From assembly GCF_024494385.1 (NCBI RefSeq), contig NZ_JAEVLT010000007.1, positions 1 to 64,000 of the forward strand: DNA of 64,000 bases. The letters are read 5' to 3'. The notes below the pieces were generated by a model. It worked only from the letters and a program-made list of their open reading frames with translations, was not told where the DNA came from and did not search any database. Below are positions 55,666 to 63,928 of the stretch, piece after piece (position 1 is the stretch's first letter; every line of letters begins with the position of its first letter). A program made the position numbers and the translations under genes. This DNA comes from Bacillus sp. EB600 (GTDB lineage: Bacteria > Bacillota > Bacilli > Bacillales > Cytobacillaceae).

Positions 55666-55757
55666 GGAAATCTATCATAAATGATTTGGAAGCAATTAAC
55701 CATAAGATTTTTAAAATACTAAGTTCTTAACTAGGAAATTGTTGATTTCGCATCGGC

Positions 55758-55813
55758 GTTGATTGGAGCGGAAAGCGAAGCGCTTGTAGCGGAAATCAAC
55801 ATACAAGTTTAAC
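55758..55813. repeat. Dispersed structured repeat, second copy
   Basis: GTTGATT and AATCAAC arms enclose CGGAAAGCGAAGCGCTT and GTAGCGG, followed by AAGTTTAAC. It is a diverged relative of the sequence at 1-102. It lies between the end of the sigma-54 operon and the flavin reductase gene. Confidence 0.7.
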
Positions 55814-55858
55814 ACAGCGAAGATTTTAAAAAAAATTTAAAAGGATAGGTGATCGTTT

Positions 55859-56359
55859 TTGAAAGAAATCATGAATAAGGCTAATGTATTTAAGGAAATC
55901 ATGGGTGAATATCCGACCGGAGTTACGATTGTCACGACGATGGATGAACAAGGCTCACCTGCTGGACTTACCGTAAATTCTTTCTCCTCTGTTTCGATTG
56001 ATCCGCTTATGGTGCTGTGGTGTATTGATAAAAAGGTATCTTCGTTTGATAAATTTATGAACACAAAGAAATTTGCCATCCACACATTATCTTCAGATCA
56101 AAAGGATGCTTGCTGGGCATTTGCCGGAAAAGAGGCGGATCGTTTTTCAAAGGTTGATTGGAGGATATCCGAGCATGGTTTGCCGATCATTACCGATTCA
56201 TTAGGTGTATTTGAATGTAAAACGATTCAACAAATAGAGGCAGGTGACCATGTAATCCTGCTAGGTGAAGTGATTGATTTAACTAAACAAGACAAGGACC
56301 CGCTGCTTTATTTCAACAGAAATATCGGCCCGATTCCAACAAATTGGCCTAATAAATAA
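55859..56359 (+). CDS. Flavin reductase domain protein (flavin:NADH reductase component)
   Basis: A 166-residue split-barrel flavoprotein. GEYPTGVTIVTTMDEQGSPA and then LTVNSFSSVSIDPLMVLWCI are diagnostic of the HpaC/ActVB family that supplies free reduced FMN or FAD to two-component monooxygenases. GDHVILLGEV near the end is also conserved. The TTG start has AGGT eight bases upstream; an ATG four codons later is an alternative. It is the probable electron source for the luciferase-like monooxygenase at 62524. Confidence 0.92.
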   Translation: MKEIMNKANVFKEIMGEYPTGVTIVTTMDEQGSPAGLTVNSFSSVSIDPLMVLWCIDKKVSSFDKFMNTKKFAIHTLSSDQKDACWAFAGKEADRFSKVDWRISEHGLPIITDSLGVFECKTIQQIEAGDHVILLGEVIDLTKQDKDPLLYFNRNIGPIPTNWPNK

Positions 56360-56461
56360 TCTTCTTTAATTTGCGATTGTATGAAAATAGAGGATTTTAA
56401 GTTCAATCAAGATCTTGGGAACAGTCCATTCTTAAAAATCTTAATAGAGGAGCAGTGATCA

Positions 56462-56998
56462 ATGAAAATAGTTGGGATATCGGGTACTATAACAGGTTCA
56501 AAGACCTTAGTCGTTATAAATAAGGTAATCGAGGAAATAAAAAACAATAATCCTAAAGCAGCAGTTGAAGTAGTAGACCTGAAACAGTACAATGTTCAGT
56601 TTTGTGATGGACGCCCACCATCAGATTACACAGGAGATACTAGGAAAATAATTGATCTCATCTCCTCTGCTGATGGTTATATTTTTGGAACCCCTATTTT
56701 TCAGGGGTCATTCAGTGGAGCATTAAAAAATTTAATTGATTTGGTGCCTCCGTCTGTATTTAAAAATAAGGTAATGGGTTTTGCAGCGACAGGGGGAAAC
56801 CATCAGCATTACCTTGTGATTGAAAATCAATTAAAGCCAATCGCAGGGTATTTACAAGCCTATGTTGCACCAAGTTTTGTGTTTGCCCATTCTGCCCATT
56901 TTAATGTGCAAAATGAAATAGTAGATTCAGAGCTGTTGAAAAATATAAAAATGTTTTCTGAACAAATCGTATATATGTGTAATCAATTAAATCAATAA
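56462..56998 (+). CDS. NAD(P)H-dependent FMN reductase, flavodoxin fold
   Basis: A 178-residue NADPH-dependent FMN reductase family protein. The phosphate loop GISGTITGSKT and the flavin-stacking GTPIFQGSFSGALKNLIDL are conserved, as in SsuE-type reductases. AATAGAGGAGCAGTG precedes the ATG. It ends 18 bases before the riboflavin kinase fusion, so both are probably co-translated. Together with the preceding flavin reductase it gives the cluster two unrelated routes to reduced FMN, suggesting heavy demand for free FMNH2. Confidence 0.9.
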   Translation: MKIVGISGTITGSKTLVVINKVIEEIKNNNPKAAVEVVDLKQYNVQFCDGRPPSDYTGDTRKIIDLISSADGYIFGTPIFQGSFSGALKNLIDLVPPSVFKNKVMGFAATGGNHQHYLVIENQLKPIAGYLQAYVAPSFVFAHSAHFNVQNEIVDSELLKNIKMFSEQIVYMCNQLNQ

Positions 56999-57016
56999 GA
57001 AAGTAGTTGATCAATT

Positions 57017-58006
57017 ATGCGTGTTGTCTCAGCTCCTAAACTTGCAGTAAGTCAGTTTAAAGATGGTGAATTAATTATCATGTATGATGACTTAAAAACA
57101 AACATTGGTACCCTAATAGGTTTGGGTGAACATGTAACCTCTGAAAAAATTAATTTAATGACAAAAGTCGGCAAAGGTTTAATCTATGTATGCATAACAG
57201 AGGAAAGAGCTGAACACTTGGAAATTCCTAAAATGAATAAAAATCATGATCATGAGGATCGTAAACCGTTTGGGGTTTCAGTTGATTTTAAAGATTCAAC
57301 AACTGGAATCTCTAGCTTTGAAAGATCGGATACGGTTAAAGCAATGACAAGTGATCAGGTTGAAGCGAATGATTTCAAAAGGCCAGGTCATATTTTTCCT
57401 TTAATAAGCAAGAAGAATGGTTTGCTTCAGCGTATTGATCTTACGGAAGCAGTAGTGGATCTAACAAAAATAGTATCTGACAATCATGTCGGATACATGT
57501 CGGAAATATTAAATGTAAACGGGGAAATAGCTAGTAAAGATGAGATTGAAGAGATTTCAGAATTATATCGTTTACCAATTATTGATTTAAGTGAAATTTT
57601 AAAGATGAGAAATGATCAGGAAATTTGTTCATTTAGGGGTATGGTAATGTATGGTAGAGGTATAGGGAAAAGCCTGGGTTTTCCAACGGCAAACCTAGAT
57701 CTTTACGAACAGAATCTCAATTTACTGCCAGGGGTGTATGGCGTTAAAATTCACTTTAATAATCAAGAATTTACTGGAGTTATGAATGTCGGCTATCGAC
57801 CTACTTTTAATGAAAATAAAAATTCAATGCACTATGAAGTCCACATCTTTGATTTTAATCAAGACTTATATGGACATAACATCGATATAAAAGTTTGTTT
57901 TTTCTTAAGAGAAGAAATTGCCTTCCCTAGTATTATGGAATTAGTCAACCAAATAAATATAGACAGTGATTTGGCAAAAAGCAGATTCACTCTATTGTTT
58001 TCATAG
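57017..58006 (+). CDS. Riboflavin kinase fused to a degenerate RibB (DHBP synthase) domain
   Basis: A 329-residue fusion. Residues about 10-200 follow the dihydroxybutanone-phosphate synthase fold (LIYVCITEERAEHLEIP, STTGISSFERSDTV, RPGHIFPL at 122-129), but active-site residues are lost. The metal-binding loop DDEDRENEGD reads YDDLKTNIGT (23-32), and the His of GHTEA is Leu142. Residues about 205-329 are a riboflavin kinase with GFPTANL (PTAN at 223-226) and catalytic Glu274 in HYEVHIFDF. There is no FAD-synthetase domain, unlike housekeeping RibF. It therefore probably makes FMN only; the N-terminal part may be structural or sensory. A start preceded by AAGTAGTTGATCA has a weak ribosome site. 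It is the third of three consecutive flavin genes. Confidence 0.88.
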   Translation: MRVVSAPKLAVSQFKDGELIIMYDDLKTNIGTLIGLGEHVTSEKINLMTKVGKGLIYVCITEERAEHLEIPKMNKNHDHEDRKPFGVSVDFKDSTTGISSFERSDTVKAMTSDQVEANDFKRPGHIFPLISKKNGLLQRIDLTEAVVDLTKIVSDNHVGYMSEILNVNGEIASKDEIEEISELYRLPIIDLSEILKMRNDQEICSFRGMVMYGRGIGKSLGFPTANLDLYEQNLNLLPGVYGVKIHFNNQEFTGVMNVGYRPTFNENKNSMHYEVHIFDFNQDLYGHNIDIKVCFFLREEIAFPSIMELVNQINIDSDLAKSRFTLLFS

Positions 58007-58061
58007 AAGATTTACTCTCACATTCGTGGCAAAATAAAATTCAGAAAATTTAAAAATATTA

Positions 58062-58110
58062 TTGAATATGTCATCAGTGCTTGCTATAATAAAAATCAAA
58101 CAAACGTTAG
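58062..58110 (+). promoter_or_regulatory. Promoter with CAAAC-type operator, site 7
   Basis: TTGAAT, 17 bases, TATAAT (58085-58090), six bases, then CAAACAAACGTTAG (58097-58110). It precedes the hydrolase-to-CoA-transferase gene set. Confidence 0.78.
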
Positions 58111-58207
58111 ATTTTTTTTGAATCGTTTAAGTGGTCAGTCACCTTTCAAAGTGCAGCAAGGGTTGAAAGAAAAATAATAGATTATCTTTCAAAAGGAGGA
58201 TTTATCG

Positions 58208-59005
58208 ATGCCGTACGTAGAAGTGGAAAAAGATGTTCAGTATTACTATGAAGATCGGGGTCAAGGTGCACCAATTGTTTTTGTTCATGGATGGGGTATG
58301 AACCGGATGGTTTGGGAAAGACAGGTAGTTGATTTAAGTGAGCAATTCAGGGTAATTACCATTGATTGCCGCGGCTGTGGAAAATCTGATAAGCCTGCAC
58401 ATGGCTATGAAATCTCTAAACTAGCAGATGATGTTCATCAAGTTATCCAAAAACTTTCTTTAAAAGATGCGACCCTTGTTGGCTGGTCGGCCGGGGGATC
58501 GATTGTAATGGATTATGTCACTCGCTATCGCGGCGGCGAGGTGATTAAGGCAGTATCAGTTGGCGGGGCAGTCCCCCGGTATACGAATACAGTTGATTTT
58601 GAACTGGGTTTCCCCCAAGAAGCTGTTAAAGAAACGTTAACAGCGATGCGGCTGAACCGCCCATCTCTGTTACGCGCCATTGCTGATGGCTGCTTTCACC
58701 AAGATGTTGGTCAACCGATGAAAGATTGGTTTTTTAATATATTCATGGAGCAAAGTTGGTTTACGGAAAAGACAATGGAAGACCTAGGTAAGATTGACTT
58801 ACGAAATAAATTAGGTGATATTTCGATACCGGTGGCCCTTTTTCATGGGCTTCATGACGGAGTTGTTCCACTTTCTTTATCTGAATATTCTGCAAAAGAG
58901 ATACCAGAAGCAAAATTGGTCGTTTTTGAAAACAGTTCACACGCACCATTTATCGAAGAAATTGATCGCTTTAATGAGGAGTTAGTTTCTTTTATTCATT
59001 CTTAA
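58208..59005 (+). CDS. Alpha/beta hydrolase
   Basis: A 265-residue hydrolase of the haloperoxidase/esterase type. HGWGMNRMVW supplies the oxyanion region, Ser94 in GWSAGGS is the nucleophile, HDGVVP carries the Asp, and the terminal SSHAPFIEE the His. No signal peptide. Possible activity on lactones, esters or C-C bonds of beta-diketones. AAAGGAGGATTTATCG precedes the ATG. It is the first gene of the unit behind operator site 7, followed after 42 bases by an ACAD11-like gene, so a lactonase feeding hydroxy acids to that enzyme is attractive but unproven. Confidence 0.9.
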   Translation: MPYVEVEKDVQYYYEDRGQGAPIVFVHGWGMNRMVWERQVVDLSEQFRVITIDCRGCGKSDKPAHGYEISKLADDVHQVIQKLSLKDATLVGWSAGGSIVMDYVTRYRGGEVIKAVSVGGAVPRYTNTVDFELGFPQEAVKETLTAMRLNRPSLLRAIADGCFHQDVGQPMKDWFFNIFMEQSWFTEKTMEDLGKIDLRNKLGDISIPVALFHGLHDGVVPLSLSEYSAKEIPEAKLVVFENSSHAPFIEEIDRFNEELVSFIHS

Positions 59006-59047
59006 TAGGATAACAAAAATGTTGAATAAAAGAGGGAGGGAAATGAC

Positions 59048-60262
59048 ATGTATAATTTTAGTCCAACTGGTGAACAAGAAGAACTGTTATCCAAGGCGAA
59101 AAAAATAATGGAAGAAGACGTCTATCCTGCAGAAAAACATATTATGCCAGGAATAGGATTACCAGATGAGATTCTAAAACCTATCCAAAAAAAAGTAAAG
59201 GACCAGAATTTATGGGCAGCCCATCTTCCAATAGAGGTAGGTGGATTAGGTCTAGGAAATGTTTTTCTTGGGCTATTAAACGAGTTATTGGGAAGCAGTC
59301 CAATTGGTCCGAGAGTATTTGGAACAGCTGCTCCTGACACGGGGAATACAGAAATCCTCTTGAAAGCAGGAACCCCTGAGCAAAAGGATAGATATTTAAG
59401 ACCTGTTATCAATGATGATATCCGTTCGTGCTTTGCCATGACAGAGCCTGATGTTTCGGGGGCAGATCCAACGGGATTACAAACAAGGGCTGTCAAGGAT
59501 GGCGATGAATGGGTGATTAATGGTAAAAAGTGGTTTATAAGTAATGCTGGATTATCCTCTTTTGCGATTGTAATGGCTGTTACGAATCCTGACGCACCTC
59601 CACATGAAAGGGCAACAATGTTTCTTGTCGATAAAGGAACTCCTGGCTTTGACCTGATTCGCGATATAGGTGTAATGGGGGATTTCAGTGAAGGCGGACA
59701 TTGGGAAATCCACTTTACTAATTGCCGAATCCCTTCTGAAAACATATTGGGCAAGGAAGGCGAAGGATTTAAACTAGCTCAAATGAGATTAGGTCCCGGC
59801 CGCATCACGCATGCTATGCGCTGGTTAGGCGTCATGAATCGCAGTTTTGATTTAATGCTTGATTATGCACTCAAACGAAAAACCCGTGGAAAACCACTAG
59901 CTGAATTGCAAACGATTCAAAATTTCATTGCAGATTCAGCAGCGGAAATTTCAGCATCAAGACTGATGACCCTTCATGCTGCATGGAAAATGGACCAAGG
60001 GGAAGATGCACGAAAAGAAATAGCCTTAATCAAATTTTATGGGGCAAAAATCTTAAATGATGTAATAAGTCGGGCCATTCAGGTTCATGGTTCTTTAGGC
60101 TACTCAAAGGATACACCGTTGGAAGCGTTCTATCGGGAAGCAAGAGCAGCCCATATTTACGATGGCCCAGATGAAGTGCATCGGATGGTTGTGGCAAAAC
60201 GACTTTTAAAGGAATACCAAAATAAAATAAATAAACCATTAGCAGAAAATTTTCGAAGGTAA
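59048..60262 (+). CDS. Acyl-CoA dehydrogenase, ACAD11-like, second copy
   Basis: A 404-residue FAD protein of the same unusual branch as the one at 48501: AAPDTGNTEILLKAG, TEPDVSGADPTGLQ, INGKKWFISNAG, LGPGRITHAMRW and DGPDEVHRMV. Divergence between the two is substantial, suggesting different acyl groups. AGAGGGAGGG precedes the ATG. A second phosphotransferase gene begins at 63929, so each ACAD11-like protein may have its own kinase partner. It lies between the hydrolase and an SDR. Confidence 0.9.
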   Translation: MYNFSPTGEQEELLSKAKKIMEEDVYPAEKHIMPGIGLPDEILKPIQKKVKDQNLWAAHLPIEVGGLGLGNVFLGLLNELLGSSPIGPRVFGTAAPDTGNTEILLKAGTPEQKDRYLRPVINDDIRSCFAMTEPDVSGADPTGLQTRAVKDGDEWVINGKKWFISNAGLSSFAIVMAVTNPDAPPHERATMFLVDKGTPGFDLIRDIGVMGDFSEGGHWEIHFTNCRIPSENILGKEGEGFKLAQMRLGPGRITHAMRWLGVMNRSFDLMLDYALKRKTRGKPLAELQTIQNFIADSAAEISASRLMTLHAAWKMDQGEDARKEIALIKFYGAKILNDVISRAIQVHGSLGYSKDTPLEAFYREARAAHIYDGPDEVHRMVVAKRLLKEYQNKINKPLAENFRR

Positions 60263-60332
60263 AATAATGGTTAATTATCTGTTCTCAAGGGGGTATTCCT
60301 GAACAATCGATGAGGTCAAAGGAGGTAACTAA

Positions 60333-61094
60333 GTGGGAAAGATACTGGATATTAGCGGGAAAGTGGTTGTCATTACGGGAGGTAGTCGAGGATTAGGAGC
60401 TGAGATGGCAAGGGAGTTTGCTGCAAGCGGGGCTGACTTGGTGTTAGCTAGTCGAAATAAGGAAAGCTGTGAGAGTGTCGCAAGTGATGTCCGAAAGCTG
60501 GGCAGAAAAGCCGTAACCGTTTCATGTGATGTGTCCAGCGTATCCGATATTCGCAACCTGTTTAATCGGGCGATGGAGGAATTTGGGAGAGTTGACGTTT
60601 TAGTGAATAATGCAGGAGCAAATGTAACAAAATCTGCAATCGAGGTGTCGGAAGAGGATTGGGACTATATCAATGATGTCAACATAAAAGGATTATTTTT
60701 CAGCTGCCAGGAAGCAGCAAAGATCATGATTCAGCAAAATTCCGGAAAAATCATTAACATTTCATCAGTCGGAGGGGTAAAGCCTTACAAACGGATTGCA
60801 CCTTATACGGCAACCAAAGCAGCAGTTATTCATTTAACTCGCTCGTTGGCTGCTGAGTGGGCACGCTATAACATTCATGTTAATTCGATTGCACCGGGAC
60901 TAATTGGGACTGAAATAAACAAAACGGAAATGGAAAACAAAGAATGGCTTGAAAGGTCAATTAAGGCAATCCCATTAAGAAGATTAGGTGAACCGAAGGA
61001 TATTTCACAAATCGCATTGTTTCTTGTTTCAGATGCAGCTGATTATATTACAGGACAGACATTTTTTATCGATGGCGGAACACTTGCGGAGTAG
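60333..61094 (+). CDS. SDR family oxidoreductase
   Basis: A 253-residue classical SDR. TGGSRGLGAEMA is the cofactor loop, followed by ASRNKES (NADP-like Arg after the second strand). NNAGANVTKS, then catalytic Ser in NISSVGGVKP and YTATKAA. The C-terminal end YITGQTFFIDGG is typical of 3-oxoacyl-ACP-reductase or gluconate-dehydrogenase-like members. GTG start with AAAGGAGGTAACTAA. It may act on the hydroxyacyl intermediate released by the adjacent ACAD11-like enzyme. Confidence 0.92.
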   Translation: MGKILDISGKVVVITGGSRGLGAEMAREFAASGADLVLASRNKESCESVASDVRKLGRKAVTVSCDVSSVSDIRNLFNRAMEEFGRVDVLVNNAGANVTKSAIEVSEEDWDYINDVNIKGLFFSCQEAAKIMIQQNSGKIINISSVGGVKPYKRIAPYTATKAAVIHLTRSLAAEWARYNIHVNSIAPGLIGTEINKTEMENKEWLERSIKAIPLRRLGEPKDISQIALFLVSDAADYITGQTFFIDGGTLAE

Positions 61095-61136
61095 AAAAGG
61101 TAGGTAAATAGAAATATAGAAAGGAGGTAGGCATTT

Positions 61137-62279
61137 TTGAATCTACCACTTCATAACATTCGCGTTTTAGATCTTTCGCGGTTATTACCAGGTCCCTATT
61201 GTACAATGTTTTTGGCGGATTTTGGCGCAGAGGTTATTAAAATTGAGGAACCAAATACAGGTGATTATGCTAGATTGGAAGAGCCAAAGCTTGGAACGGA
61301 CAGCGCAATTTTCTCTTCATTGAATAGAAATAAAAAGAGTGTCACCCTTAACTTGAAATCTGAAAAAGACAAAGAAATTTTTTTAGAATTAGTTAAAACG
61401 GCCGATGTGGTGGTTGAATCTTTTCGTCCTGGTGTAATGGAACGATTAGGGTTAGACTATGAAACATTAAAAACCCTTAATTCTAAAATCATTTATTGTG
61501 CGATTACGGGTTATGGTCAAACCGGTCCTTATGCCAATTTGCCTGGTCATGATTTGAATTATATTAGTTATGCAGGGTTACTAAATTTGCAGGGGGAGCG
61601 CCATCGAAAACCATTTCCGCCAGCCGTGCAGATTGCCGACATCGGAGGTGGATCTTTAATGGCTGTAATTGGGATTCTGCTGGCTATCCAAGCCAGAAAT
61701 AGTACCGGCAAGGGGCAGTTTGTCGACATTTCCATGTTGGACGGAGCTGTATCCTGGCTACAAACAACCCTCCCAAACTATTTAGCAAATAATCATCCAC
61801 CGGTCAGAGGTGAGCTGCCGTTATCAGGTGAAAAAGCATGCTATGAAGTATATGAAACCTTGGATCAACGCTATTTATCAGTGGGTGCTTTAGAGCTGAA
61901 GTTTTGGACCGAGTTCTGTAAAGGCATCGAAAGAGAGGACTTGATTGAATTTCTTGATGCACCTCAATCCAAACAAGATGACATGAAGAATCAAATTGGG
62001 ATGATAATCAAAAGAAAGACTTTAGAAGAGTGGATTGGGATATATACTAACTTAGAAGCATGCGTTTCTCCAGTGCTAGCGTTTGAAGAATTAATCAATA
62101 ATCCGCAAATTACAGATCGTCAAATGATTCGCGAGGTACCAGGTATAAATGGCAAACAATTAGGCATACCGATCAAGCTCTCAGATACCCCTGGGTCGAT
62201 ATATTCTAATGCTCCTCTATTAGGAGAACACAATAAAGAAATTTTTGACGAGCTTGGCTATGTAAAAGGGAAAATTTAA
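61137..62279 (+). CDS. CaiB/BaiF family CoA-transferase
   Basis: A 380-residue class III CoA-transferase exchanging CoA between an acyl-CoA and a free acid. It opens with VLDLSRLLPGPYCTMFLADF and GAEVIKIEEP, the family start. The catalytic Asp139 lies in GHDLNYISYAG. FVDISMLDGAVSWL and the interlocking C-terminal region are also present. A member slightly shorter than the 400-residue average. TTG start behind AAAGGAGGTAGGC. It probably activates the incoming acid at no ATP cost by using a downstream thioester. Some relatives are racemases, which cannot be excluded. Confidence 0.9.
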   Translation: MNLPLHNIRVLDLSRLLPGPYCTMFLADFGAEVIKIEEPNTGDYARLEEPKLGTDSAIFSSLNRNKKSVTLNLKSEKDKEIFLELVKTADVVVESFRPGVMERLGLDYETLKTLNSKIIYCAITGYGQTGPYANLPGHDLNYISYAGLLNLQGERHRKPFPPAVQIADIGGGSLMAVIGILLAIQARNSTGKGQFVDISMLDGAVSWLQTTLPNYLANNHPPVRGELPLSGEKACYEVYETLDQRYLSVGALELKFWTEFCKGIEREDLIEFLDAPQSKQDDMKNQIGMIIKRKTLEEWIGIYTNLEACVSPVLAFEELINNPQITDRQMIREVPGINGKQLGIPIKLSDTPGSIYSNAPLLGEHNKEIFDELGYVKGKI

Positions 62280-62345
62280 AGGAATTGTCATATAGGAAGC
62301 TTATTAAACTTCTAATAAATAAAAGTAAAAAAATTCAGAATATTC

Positions 62346-62393
62346 TTGCATATAATCGAAAGCATGATTATAATAAAATCAAATGGTTGTTTG
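62346..62393 (+). promoter_or_regulatory. Promoter with CAAAC-type operator, site 8
   Basis: TTGCAT, 17 bases, TATAAT (62369-62374), five bases, then CAAATGGTTGTTTG (62380-62393), identical to the operator at 24841. The upstream CAGAATATTCTTGCA is also shared with that promoter. Confidence 0.75.
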
Positions 62394-62426
62394 TTTTTAG
62401 TAAATGGTAAAATGGTTGTTATTTTT

Positions 62427-62440
62427 CAAACAAACGTTTG
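62427..62440. promoter_or_regulatory. CAAAC-N4-GTTTG operator, site 9
   Basis: CAAACAAACGTTTG has perfect CAAAC/GTTTG arms. It lies 34 bases after site 8, allowing paired binding before the luciferase-like gene. Confidence 0.7.
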
Positions 62441-62448
62441 ATTTACAT

Positions 62449-62462
62449 TACAAGCGGTTTCA
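62449..62462. promoter_or_regulatory. Weak cre-like site
   Basis: TACAAGCGGTTTCA resembles the CcpA box TGWAANCGNTNWCA with two mismatches. Confidence 0.2.
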
Positions 62463-62523
62463 CTTTTATCCATGGTAGTTCAAATATTTCATATAAAATT
62501 TTATTAAAAGGAGTGTTTGGTAA

Positions 62524-63585
62524 ATGAAAATGGGTCTTTTTTATGTAAATGAGTGTCATGACAAAAATTATGAACGCGCTTACGGGGAAATGCTGGAACA
62601 AATTCAGTATGGTGAAGAAATAGGCTTTGAGAGCGTGTGGTTAGCAGAGCACCATTTCAGTGCCTATGGAAGTATGCCTTCTCCTCAGGTGGCGGCAGCT
62701 GCCATTTCACAAATTACTAAAAAGATGGATATTGGAATTGCTGTTAGTATCCTGAATTTCGACAATCCTGTGCGTATTGCCGAAGACTATGCGATGGTGG
62801 ATGTCTTAAGTAAGGGACGCTTAAAGTTTGGCGCGGGACGCGGCTATCAACCAAGTGAGGCGAAAGGCCTTGGGATTAGTTTAGAAAGAACGAGAGAACG
62901 GTTCTGGGAGTATGTAGACATCATTCAAGGGTTATGGAGTAATGAAACGTTTAGCTATCACGGAGAATTCTATGAATTTGACAACTTAAGATTAACGCCA
63001 AAACCGGTCCAGCAGAGAATCCCATTCTATCATGCTTGCATTAGCCCTGAATCCTTTGACCTCATGGTAGAAAGAGGCGCACAGGAATTTATGGTAACGC
63101 CTACTCTAATGGTTATGGATGACGTACTTGAATATACAAGACGAACTAGAAATCGTTTAGTTCAAAAAGGGATAAACCCATCGATTCACATGAATTTGCA
63201 AATGAACATTGCTGATGATACTGATCAAGCGATAAAGAACGTTGAAAAAGAGATGGCAGTTTATTTTAACAAAGTGCTTGAGTTAATTCCTGGTGCAAAA
63301 GGAACACAGGCTCCTGCTACCTATGAGCGGTTTGCTGAAGTAGCAAAAGAATTTGACGGCCCAGTCAATGTTGGGGCATTAAATCAATCGGGAGTTGCTA
63401 TATTAGCGGATTCGAAGGAAGCGGTTAATCGGCTTGAGGTCGTTGAAGAAGCTGGAATTAATAGTATGTCCTGCTGGTTCCGGATGGGAGATATGGAACA
63501 CCGTAAGGTTATGAGAACAATGAAACGATTTGCAGACGAGGTTTTACCTTACTTTAAATCTACAGCAAAAAAGGTTAATGTCTAA
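62524..63585 (+). CDS. LLM class flavin-dependent monooxygenase (luciferase-like)
   Basis: A 353-residue TIM-barrel enzyme of the bacterial-luciferase family. MKMGLFYVN, EEIGFESVWLAEHHF and RLKFGAGRGYQPSEAKG are characteristic. Such enzymes use FMNH2 delivered by a separate reductase; type II Baeyer-Villiger monooxygenases and alkane or terpenoid oxygenases belong here. Two flavin reductases and an FMN-making kinase encoded at 55.9-58.0 kb fit that need. AAAGGAGTGTTTGGTAA precedes the ATG. It is controlled by paired operators 8 and 9 and followed by a terminator, so it is a single-gene unit. Confidence 0.92.
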   Translation: MKMGLFYVNECHDKNYERAYGEMLEQIQYGEEIGFESVWLAEHHFSAYGSMPSPQVAAAAISQITKKMDIGIAVSILNFDNPVRIAEDYAMVDVLSKGRLKFGAGRGYQPSEAKGLGISLERTRERFWEYVDIIQGLWSNETFSYHGEFYEFDNLRLTPKPVQQRIPFYHACISPESFDLMVERGAQEFMVTPTLMVMDDVLEYTRRTRNRLVQKGINPSIHMNLQMNIADDTDQAIKNVEKEMAVYFNKVLELIPGAKGTQAPATYERFAEVAKEFDGPVNVGALNQSGVAILADSKEAVNRLEVVEEAGINSMSCWFRMGDMEHRKVMRTMKRFADEVLPYFKSTAKKVNV

Positions 63586-63655
63586 TTATTTATAATAATT
63601 TTACTTAGAAGTAGGGAATAGGATATTCAAAATTAGACTAATAAAATAAGAGAGA

Positions 63656-63690
63656 GAGGGTAAATGAAAAATTCATTTACCCTCTATTTC
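63656..63690 (+). terminator. Intrinsic terminator after the luciferase-like gene
   Basis: GAGGGTAAATG pairs perfectly with CATTTACCCTC around a seven-base loop, then TATTTC. Similar in sequence to the hairpin at 26113-26149. Confidence 0.85.
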
Positions 63691-63845
63691 AGTAGATAGA
63701 AATATTTCAGGAGGGCCTCTTATTTTGGTGGGAGCTTATTGACAAGAGTGACCATGGTATATAAATAATTTTCCTAGTCAATTCAAGCTACAAGGCTGCA
63801 GCGGCAGGTTTTTCAATAAATTTTCTGAAAATTAAAAACATGGTA

Positions 63846-63894
63846 TTGAATCAACGTTTTATTCTTGTTATAATAAAAAACAAACAAACGGTAG
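63846..63894 (+). promoter_or_regulatory. Promoter with CAAAC-type operator, site 10
   Basis: TTGAAT, 17 bases, TATAAT (63869-63874), six bases, then CAAACAAACGGTAG (63881-63894). It precedes the phosphotransferase gene that runs off the window. Confidence 0.75.
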
Positions 63895-63928
63895 ATTTAT
63901 TTTGAAAATTTTATTAGGTGGTGAAAAA

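Noticed and set aside
57017..58006. Annotation as a bifunctional RibF (riboflavin kinase/FAD synthetase)
   Set aside because: The N-terminal half is RibB-like, not a nucleotidyltransferase; there is no HxGH-type motif of FAD synthetase.
58007..58061. FMN riboswitch associated with the riboflavin kinase gene
   Set aside because: No conserved FMN-element segments were seen before 57017 or after the gene; the interval before 58062 is short and AT-rich.
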